This document shows, one piece after another, positions 28,876 to 35,336 of a stretch of 35,336 nt of DNA. The notes beneath the pieces were generated by a model, which had not been told where the DNA came from, did not search any database, and saw only the letters and a program-made list of their open reading frames with translations. The translations under genes and the position numbers were made by a program. Source of the stretch: Candidatus Nanopelagicales bacterium (lineage in GTDB: Bacteria; Actinomycetota; Actinomycetes; S36-B12; UBA10799); NCBI GenBank assembly GCA_030157755.1, contig JAOAUD010000174.1, positions 1-35,336 of the forward strand, read 5' to 3'. How positions within the stretch are numbered: position 1 is the stretch's first letter; each line of letters begins with the position of its first letter.

Positions 28876-29655
28876 ATGACCCGTACTGATGGCCGCACCA
28901 ACGACGCTTTGCGCCCAGTTCGCTTCCATCGTGGTTGGCAGGACCACGGCGAAGGCAGCTGCCTCGTCGAGTTCGGTCGAACCCGAGTGCTGTGTGTCGC
29001 TTCGTTGTCCGCCGGAGTTCCACGGTGGCGCAAGGATTCTGGCCTTGGATGGGTGACTGCCGAATACTCGATGCTGCCCCGCGCAACTGACACCCGTGGT
29101 TCGCGAGAGTCGGTCAAGGGCAAGCTGTCGGGCCGTACGCAGGAGATCTCGCGACTCATCGGGCGATCGCTGCGCGCTGTCCTCGATGACGCAGTGCTCG
29201 GCGAGAACACGATCCAGATCGACTGCGACGTTTTGCAGGCCGACGGCGGGACTCGGACTGCCGCCATCACTGGTGCCTACGTGGCGCTTGCCGATGCACT
29301 GGAGTGGGCCAAGGGTGCCGGTCTGTTGGCCTCCACCGCCCAGCCGTTGATCGACTCCGTCGCCGCGGTGAGTGTCGGCATCATCGATGGTGAACCCCGT
29401 CTTGACCTTCACTATGACGATGACGTCAGAGCCGAAACCGACATGAACGTTGTGATGACTGGCGGCGGTAAGTACATCGAGGTTCAGGGCACGGCAGAGG
29501 GTGAGCCGTTCTCTCGCCAGTTGCTTGATGAACTCCTCGAACTCGCCGCAGCTGGATGCACGGAACTGACGCAGCTGCAGCAGGCAGCGCTGGCCGGGGA
29601 CCTTCCCGCGCGCGGGACCCTCATCGATGGCTCTGCGGCGACCTTGCTCTCATGA
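28876..29655 (+). CDS. rph: Ribonuclease PH
   Basis: [85 protein letters not shown] before ATG 28876. Confidence 0.96.
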   Translation: MTRTDGRTNDALRPVRFHRGWQDHGEGSCLVEFGRTRVLCVASLSAGVPRWRKDSGLGWVTAEYSMLPRATDTRGSRESVKGKLSGRTQEISRLIGRSLRAVLDDAVLGENTIQIDCDVLQADGGTRTAAITGAYVALADALEWAKGAGLLASTAQPLIDSVAAVSVGIIDGEPRLDLHYDDDVRAETDMNVVMTGGGKYIEVQGTAEGEPFSRQLLDELLELAAAGCTELTQLQQAALAGDLPARGTLIDGSAATLLS

Positions 29656-30242
29656 TCCGGGTGGTGTTGGCGAGCCGCAATGCCAAGAAGATCGCTGAGG
29701 TTCGCAGGATCCTCGATCAAGCGGGTGCACCGATTCAACTGATCGGGCTCAGCGACTTGGAAGTCGAAGTCACTGATGTCCCGGAGACCGGTGCGACCTT
29801 CGCCGAAAATGCGCTCATCAAGGCGCAGTCTGTAGTTGACCAGACCGGACTTCCTGCGCTCGCCGATGACTCCGGTCTGACCGTTGAAGCCCTCAACGGG
29901 ATGCCTGGTGTGCTGTCGGCACGCTGGTCCGGAGCGCACGGCGATGACGTCGCGAATCTGAACCTTGTGCTCAATCAGATTGCTGACGTGCCAGACGAAC
30001 GCCGCGGCGCCGCATTTGTTTGCGCAGTGGTGCTCGTGGTGCCAGGTGCCGAACCTCAAGCCGCCGAGGGTGTCGTGACCGGGCACCTGTTGCGCGAACC
30101 GGTTGGTGAGAACGGATTTGGCTACGACCCAGTGTTCGTGCCGGACGGGTACGACATCACCACCGCGCAGATGTCGGCCGACCAGAAGGACTCGCTGAGT
30201 CATCGCGGACGAGCCTTGAGGGCCCTCGCCAGAGCGCTCTAG
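29652..30242 (+). CDS. rdgB: RdgB/HAM1 non-canonical purine NTP pyrophosphatase
   Basis: [75 protein letters not shown] overlap with rph. Confidence 0.96.
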   Translation: MIRVVLASRNAKKIAEVRRILDQAGAPIQLIGLSDLEVEVTDVPETGATFAENALIKAQSVVDQTGLPALADDSGLTVEALNGMPGVLSARWSGAHGDDVANLNLVLNQIADVPDERRGAAFVCAVVLVVPGAEPQAAEGVVTGHLLREPVGENGFGYDPVFVPDGYDITTAQMSADQKDSLSHRGRALRALARAL

Positions 30243-30377
30243 TCCACCAGAGGTGGATGCAAGATGTCCGTTTCGCGCGGAATGCGAGGGATGTTCGACG
30301 CAAGTCACACCGAAGTAGGTTGCCGCGACGTGTGACGGCTGCGCAAGGTGGATAGAAGTTGTCTATCCGGGGGAAGT

Positions 30378-31039
30378 ATGCGAAGCCAAACAGCCCTTGT
30401 CCTTTCCGCGCTCGCGGCAGGACTCATTGGGGCCAGCACGATCTTGACGGTGCCCGCCATGGCCGAAGATGCACAGGCCGCGCCAAACAGTGCAACAGTC
30501 GGAACTCTGACGCCAGCACCGGCGGTCTTTGTCGGATCGAATGCGCCGTTTGCCACACCGTTCCTGGCTGCTGCTCAGCCAGCTGAGCCAGCACCTGTGG
30601 CCGCGCCAGTCGGCCCGCCGCCCGTCGGGATCGAAACCGGGCCGAGTCCATGGACCGGCGAGAAGTTGACGAGTCCACGCGGTGGCAAGTTCCCGAAGCG
30701 AGTCCTGCGGTGGGCGAACATCGTCGTGGCCGTCATGGATGAGCAGAAGATCCCGCGCAAGTATTGCCAGGGATCCTCGCCCAGATCCAACAGGAATCCG
30801 ATGGCGACCCGAAGCTCGTCAACACGTATGACAGCAACGCGGCTGCCGGCGATCCGTCCAAGGGTTTGTTGCAGGTTATCGGTGACACCTATCAAACCCA
30901 CGCGAAGCCGGGTTTCAAGAATCTGAAGTACCAGACTGTTCCGTACACCAACATCTGGTCCGCACTGCACTACGTCAAGAAGAGCTATGGCATGGACAAG
31001 TTCGCGAGCTGGAATTCAGGATCCAATTCCGCGTACTAG
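30378..31039 (+). pseudogene. Secreted SLT/Rpf-like transglycosylase, interrupted by an apparent 1-nt deletion
   Basis: Frame 1: MRSQTALVLSALAAGLIGASTILTVPAMA...RWANIVVAVMDEQKIPRKY; the homology-like continuation LPGILAQIQQESDGDPKLVNTYDSNAAAGDPSKGLLQVIGDTYQTHAKPG lies in another frame from 30764. Could be a real lesion or a sequence error. Confidence 0.8.
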
Positions 31040-32328
31040 TTCAGATTGAAGCCCGCACGTAACTCAGGTGCGGTGGCCGCTCCGCCGAGAAGTCCGAGGC
31101 CGAGCATCTCCTCGGTTGCACGCAACGTTGAGTAGTGAGTCAGTCGTGTTCCGTCTCGCCCAGCGACGGGGGTGCTTGGCGACAGCACGAACAGGTTGAC
31201 GTTGTTCTCAACATCGCCGGCGCCGTCGTCTTCATCGAACAGGACAAACACTGCAGTCTTGCCCGCGCGATACTCCCGCGAGTCGAGCACCTTCGGCAGG
31301 TAACCCGCCAACCAGTTGTCAGCCACCGCCATGCTGACATCGTGCCCGTTGTGGCTGTTGTCCGGAACGATGAGCGTGAACTTCGCGGACAGGTCGGGCT
31401 TCGACGGCAGTGGAACGTCCTGGCTCGCACAGGCACCGCCGAGGTTGGTGTAGTAAGTCGCCGGATTGTGACGAGCGACGTACGCACCTGAATTCTGCTT
31501 GTAGCAGTTACTCGGCATCGACTGGGCGAGTGTGCGCCAATTGGTTCCGAGCTGGCTGAAGATGTTGTCAACATTGAGCGGGTGCTCGCTTGGCACGCCA
31601 CTATCAGCGATCCCTTGGCGACTCCCGGACGTCAGCGCTATGTAGTTCGGCAGAGACGGGTGGGTGCGCGCCCAGTAGTTGGTGGCGCTTGCGCACTTGG
31701 AGCCCAACGACGACAGGTACGGAGCGTTTGCGGCGACGGACGCCGGCCCGTGGTTCTCCAGGACCACCCAGACCACATGTTCCCAAGCTGGTGCGCCAGC
31801 TTGGCGCCCACATGGAGTCGCGCTGTTTGCAATCGACGACGAGACAAATCCACGGGTCGAAAGGTGGGCGCGCAGCTTCCCGCCGGTCTTGTTCTGAAAC
31901 GTCCACCGGCCCTTGGTGCCGATCTTGATGGTCACGGTCTTGCTCACTGACTTGCCAGCTCGCACCGCGATCGTGACTCGGCCGCCGCTCGTTGCTGATG
32001 GGTAGATCGTGATCTTCCCTGCACGAGACGATCGGACCGTGACCCTGGCCTTGAGTGAGCTGACACCTGCAGACGGAATGCCAGCGCGTCCGATGACTTT
32101 GAGGCTCTTCTTGCGATGCGCTCGAACCCCACCAGCGAGGTCGATTCGCTGTGCCGGAACAGCTGTTAAGCCACCTAGTCGGATTGAGGGAGGAGTCGTT
32201 GATGATGTGGGCGTGGTTGCTGAGGCCGCACCTGCCACCAACGGAACTCCGGCGATGAGGGCGGCAGGCAACAAGGCGCACAGCGCCACACTGCCCACCT
32301 TGCTTACGTCTTTCATCGCCCGTCCCAT
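31036..32328 (-). CDS. Secreted phosphoesterase-family protein (acid phosphatase-like) with N-terminal Arg/Lys-rich module
   Basis: EHVVWVVLENHGPASVAANAPYLSSL, THPSLPNYIALTSG, FTLIVPDNSHNGHDVSMAVADNWLAGYLPKVLDS, VFVLFDEDDG; N-terminal signal peptide. Confidence 0.87.
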   Translation of the reverse strand: MGRAMKDVSKVGSVALCALLPAALIAGVPLVAGAASATTPTSSTTPPSIRLGGLTAVPAQRIDLAGGVRAHRKKSLKVIGRAGIPSAGVSSLKARVTVRSSRAGKITIYPSATSGGRVTIAVRAGKSVSKTVTIKIGTKGRWTFQNKTGGKLRAHLSTRGFVSSSIANSATPCGRQAGAPAWEHVVWVVLENHGPASVAANAPYLSSLGSKCASATNYWARTHPSLPNYIALTSGSRQGIADSGVPSEHPLNVDNIFSQLGTNWRTLAQSMPSNCYKQNSGAYVARHNPATYYTNLGGACASQDVPLPSKPDLSAKFTLIVPDNSHNGHDVSMAVADNWLAGYLPKVLDSREYRAGKTAVFVLFDEDDGAGDVENNVNLFVLSPSTPVAGRDGTRLTHYSTLRATEEMLGLGLLGGAATAPELRAGFNLN

Positions 32329-32514
32329 CGGTTGTTAGGTCAAGGGAAACATCGTCCGTTCCTTGTGGCAACCCGTTGAATGGGGGAGTGAGGTCCAAGA
32401 ACCGGCAGGTGGGAGCGCCAGATTCTTTACAAAGGCGTTGTCCAAGGGCGGGGTTCTGCGCGTTCTGGTCCAGTCGTAGAGTCACGGCTAACCGGCAACT
32501 TACGAGGAGTCCTC

Positions 32515-32952
32515 ATGCCAAGCGACCTGCAGCTCAAGACCATGAACTTCGTTCACCGAGTGATCCTTAAGGGGAGTTTCGGCAAGATCGGCTGGGCGGC
32601 GATGGGTATGCCGGTCGTGGAGTTGACCACGATCGGGCGCAAGAGCGGTGAGGCGCGCACGACGATGTTGACCTCTCCCTTGCAGGAAGGCGACAAGACC
32701 ATGATTGTCGCCTCACGCGGCGGCGACCATCACCATCCGGCGTGGTTCTTGAATCTGCAAGCCAACCCGCAGGTTGAGGTGCGCATCGGCGGGGGACCCA
32801 AGCAGAAGATGAACGCGCGGGTGGCCGATTCGGAGGAACGAGCCCGGATGTGGCCGAAGCTCACCGCCGACCACAAGAACTATGCCGACTATCAGGCGAA
32901 CACGAATCGCGAGATTCCCGTGGTGATCCTCGAACCGATCAAGTCTTCGTAG
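32515..32952 (+). CDS. Ddn-like deazaflavin (F420)-dependent nitroreductase-family protein
   Basis: VELTTIGRKSGEARTTMLTSPLQEGDKTMIVASRGGDHHHPAWFLNLQANPQVEVRIGG. Confidence 0.9.
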   Translation: MPSDLQLKTMNFVHRVILKGSFGKIGWAAMGMPVVELTTIGRKSGEARTTMLTSPLQEGDKTMIVASRGGDHHHPAWFLNLQANPQVEVRIGGGPKQKMNARVADSEERARMWPKLTADHKNYADYQANTNREIPVVILEPIKSS

Positions 32953-32976
32953 CAGGCAATGCTTCGTAGCAGCCGA

Positions 32977-33567
32977 TTAGCGGGGACCGAAGATCAGAGT
33001 CTGCGCATTGCGCAAGGTCTTGATCGACTTCTTATAACCAGAAGCTGGCGCTGCCCGAACCTGCTGACGTGAACCGCAGGTGCCGTAGTCAACCGCGAAG
33101 AAGTCAATGATGATCTCGCCGCGAATGACCTTCTTCCCGCGCTTGCCAGTGAACTTCGACGTCTGACGCAGGTAGTTCGTACCGATCGTCTTGATGGCGC
33201 CCACCTTGGTGTAGCGGGCCTTTTTGATTCCCTTGCTGTACAAGCTGAATGGCTGACCTGCTGTGGACTTGTAGCTGTTCAGTACTAGCGAAAAGTATCC
33301 GGGTGCATCGCTGTAATAGGGCGGGTACGCACAGGGCGCAGCACCTGCTCCGTAGTGCAGATACTGGGTTCCGGTGGGTGAGCTCAGATAGAGATCGTTC
33401 GCGCCCTCGGAGGCGACCCAGTTCGCTGGCCCGTACCAAGTCCAGTGGGCAGCCTCGTGACGAACGAATCCCTTGGGAACCGCTGCGCTGGCGGGAGTTG
33501 CACCCACCGCGACGACTGCTATCGATGTGAGAACTGCTGACCCCGCGAGTATTGCCCTTTTCCCCAT
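32977..33567 (-). CDS. Secreted protein of unknown function
   Basis: [58 protein letters not shown] at 33567; signal peptide with A-x-A site. Confidence 0.78.
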   Translation of the reverse strand: MGKRAILAGSAVLTSIAVVAVGATPASAAVPKGFVRHEAAHWTWYGPANWVASEGANDLYLSSPTGTQYLHYGAGAAPCAYPPYYSDAPGYFSLVLNSYKSTAGQPFSLYSKGIKKARYTKVGAIKTIGTNYLRQTSKFTGKRGKKVIRGEIIIDFFAVDYGTCGSRQQVRAAPASGYKKSIKTLRNAQTLIFGPR

Positions 33568-33635
33568 GCACAAGAGGTTAACTGCCGCTGTCAACGTCAG
33601 CTGCAAAGGATCTGGTTTCAGGCAGTCCGACCCTT

Positions 33636-34178
33636 CTACGCGTCATGATCGGCAGGCAGTTGGAGGAGGAGTCTTGTGGCTCGCTTCTTGACCGCGTTGG
33701 ACCGGTGGTGAAGCTGCGCCTCGATCAGCGGGCGAACCGACTCGACCGAGACGGTTCCTTCCTTGGCGAATTGGGTGAGAGTCTCCATGCAGTTTGCCGC
33801 GACGATCCAATCGACGTTCGGGTCCTCAAGGTTCGTCGTCAGGATCAAGACCGCTCGAGCGCGCTGTGAGTCGGTCAAGTCGATCTCGCCGAACATCTGT
33901 GCAAGGTGCCACTTCACCGACGCCTGGTTGATCTCGGCGACTTCACCCAACAGTTTGGGCAGGTATGGGATGAACCAGTCAGGATGAACTCGGCACACCT
34001 TCTCCAGCGCATCGCCAGCGCGCATCCGCACCCATTGGTCTTCACTGAAGAGGCAGTCGTACAACTCCGGCAGCAGCTGCGGATCCTCCACGACTTCCTC
34101 AACAACTTGAGGAACTTCACCGAGGCTGTTCGGCTTACCGCCAGTCAATCGCGCGCGAAACCCAGCGACCATAGCCAT
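33636..34178 (-). CDS. HEAT-repeat-like helical protein
   Basis: [42 protein letters not shown] and later [23 protein letters not shown] repeat-like units. Confidence 0.75.
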   Translation of the reverse strand: MAMVAGFRARLTGGKPNSLGEVPQVVEEVVEDPQLLPELYDCLFSEDQWVRMRAGDALEKVCRVHPDWFIPYLPKLLGEVAEINQASVKWHLAQMFGEIDLTDSQRARAVLILTTNLEDPNVDWIVAANCMETLTQFAKEGTVSVESVRPLIEAQLHHRSNAVKKRATRLLLQLPADHDA

Positions 34179-34208
34179 GGCTGAACTCTAGCTAGTACCG
34201 GCGTCCGG

Positions 34209-35186
34209 CTAGAGCCAGTCGACGCGACGAAAGAGTCGATAGAGGCCTGTGCAAGTAACCACGATGAGGCCCGACGCAGCGATGACACCCCACGGATCAC
34301 CGAACCCTGGGTACGGCACATTCATGCCGTAGAAGCCTGTGATGAGCGTCGGAACGGCAATGATCGCTGCCCAACTACTCACCTTCTTCATGATTTGATT
34401 CTGCCGATAGTCGCGCAGGGTTAGGTTCGCTTCCATGATCGTGCCGACAAGTTCCCGGAGGGAATCCGACGCCTCATTAACTCGCAGAACGTGGTCATAG
34501 ACGTCCTCGAAGTACGGGTAGAGCTCGTCGGGAACAGTGCTGCTTCCTCGCCGCAGCAGACTGTTGATTGCATCTCGCATTGGCACGACGGTTCGGTGGA
34601 GGCGCACCATCGAGCGCCGCATCTCGAACCAATGCCGTTGTTGTGAAGGATCGAGTGGCTTGTCCGAGAAGATCTGATTGCTCACATGGTCGCAGTACTG
34701 GTCAAAAGCATCGATTGCTTCAAAGTAGGTATCGACGACGACGTCGAGAAGTGCGTACAGCAGGAAACTCACGCCGTGGGCAGCGAGATCCGGCGACAGA
34801 TCCCATCGCTGAACGACGGGGGTCATCGAGAATTCATCGCTCGCACGAACCGTCACCAGCCAGCGATCTCCGATGAATACGTCGATCTCCTTCACGTGCA
34901 GCTTGGCGTTCTCGACGTCTGCCTTCACGGTGTTGCACGCTAGGAACAGGTGCGATTCGTAGCGATCTAACTTTGGCCGTTGGTACCGACCCAGTGTGTC
35001 CTCAACGGCGAGTTGGTGAAGCCCAAACTCCTGCGCCAGTTCGTGGAGCTGCGAGGTCGTCGGCGCGCAGACGTCAATCCACACAATGGTGTTTGGATCA
35101 TCGAGGTAGTCCGATACTGCCGCTAGCTCAAATCCTTGAGAAACGAGTTGGCCATCACGGTAGGCCCGCGTTGTTGCATCGGACAA
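34209..35186 (-). CDS. corA: CorA-family Mg2+/divalent cation transporter
   Basis: C-terminal LITGFYGMNVPYPGFGDPWG (GMN motif) and two TM segments; a TTG at 35186 is preceded by GGAGGT at 6-nt spacing, better than the track start 35207. Confidence 0.93.
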   Translation of the reverse strand: MSDATTRAYRDGQLVSQGFELAAVSDYLDDPNTIVWIDVCAPTTSQLHELAQEFGLHQLAVEDTLGRYQRPKLDRYESHLFLACNTVKADVENAKLHVKEIDVFIGDRWLVTVRASDEFSMTPVVQRWDLSPDLAAHGVSFLLYALLDVVVDTYFEAIDAFDQYCDHVSNQIFSDKPLDPSQQRHWFEMRRSMVRLHRTVVPMRDAINSLLRRGSSTVPDELYPYFEDVYDHVLRVNEASDSLRELVGTIMEANLTLRDYRQNQIMKKVSSWAAIIAVPTLITGFYGMNVPYPGFGDPWGVIAASGLIVVTCTGLYRLFRRVDWL

Positions 35187-35282
35187 TTGCTGACCTCCTG
35201 GACTCAACGGTGGTTCGAGTCTGCATCACATTGGCCCGGCCGCAGACGACCTACAGATCACTCGCGTGTCGTGGGGTGTTCT

Positions 35283-35336
35283 TCATAATCGTTGTCGGTG
35301 CAGGGTGATGGTTGGTTTGCCGTTTGGTCCGATGGT
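35283..35336 (-). CDS. Possible C-terminal end of a minus-strand gene extending beyond the window
   Basis: Open frame ...TIGPNGKPTITLHRQRL-stop(TGA 35283-35285) running off the window; short, so uncertain. Confidence 0.3.
   Translation of the reverse strand, partial: TIGPNGKPTITLHRQRL

Noticed and set aside
30755-30775. Programmed -1 ribosomal frameshift in the SLT gene
   Set aside because: No classic X-XXY-YYZ slippery heptamer (the local sequence is AAG TAT TGC); a deletion or sequence error is simpler.
31604-32485. 293-aa minus-strand ORF overlapping the phosphoesterase in another frame
   Set aside because: Out-of-frame shadow of the phosphoesterase, which carries the recognisable motifs.
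35213-35226. GGTTCGAGTCTGC resembling a tRNA T-arm
   Set aside because: Flanking bases do not form a T-stem and no acceptor/anticodon stems are found around it.

Overview
This is a 35.3 kb, high-GC actinobacterial chromosomal window that is mostly core gene content. By recalled gene order it resembles the Mycobacterium tuberculosis Rv1308-Rv1341 stretch, with local substitutions. From left to right: (1) the distal ATP synthase operon (atpA partial, atpG, atpD, atpC); (2) a secreted glycine-rich protein, then a PduO-type cobalamin adenosyltransferase and murA; (3) 3-hydroxyacyl-CoA dehydrogenase and an ethylmalonyl-CoA mutase-like B12 enzyme; (4) a WhiB regulator, a DUF3039 protein, an HdeD-like membrane protein, an Ala-rich repeat protein, a large acyl-CoA dehydrogenase and a divergent CLC protein; (5) dacB/PBP4, a GH18 protein and a class-V aminotransferase; (6) clpS-DUF2017-lipoprotein-apbE-mec-cysO-cysM-TM protein-murI-MBL-rph-rdgB; (7) a frameshifted SLT/Rpf-like gene, a phosphoesterase, a Ddn-like F420 protein, a secreted protein, a HEAT-repeat protein and corA. 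No CRISPR, prophage, transposon, rRNA or tRNA was recognised. The observations most worth checking are: a CysO with a 7-residue tail after its diglycine; a predicted 5'-UTR structure that sequesters the Shine-Dalgarno of the glycine-rich protein; a lipoprotein+ApbE pair inside the conserved clpS/mec/cysO/cysM block, where the lipoprotein carries an SGATxT motif; MurA with Asp at the fosfomycin-target Cys position; a CLC protein with altered selectivity motifs; and a single-base frameshift in an SLT-domain gene. No clearly new multi-gene system is evident.
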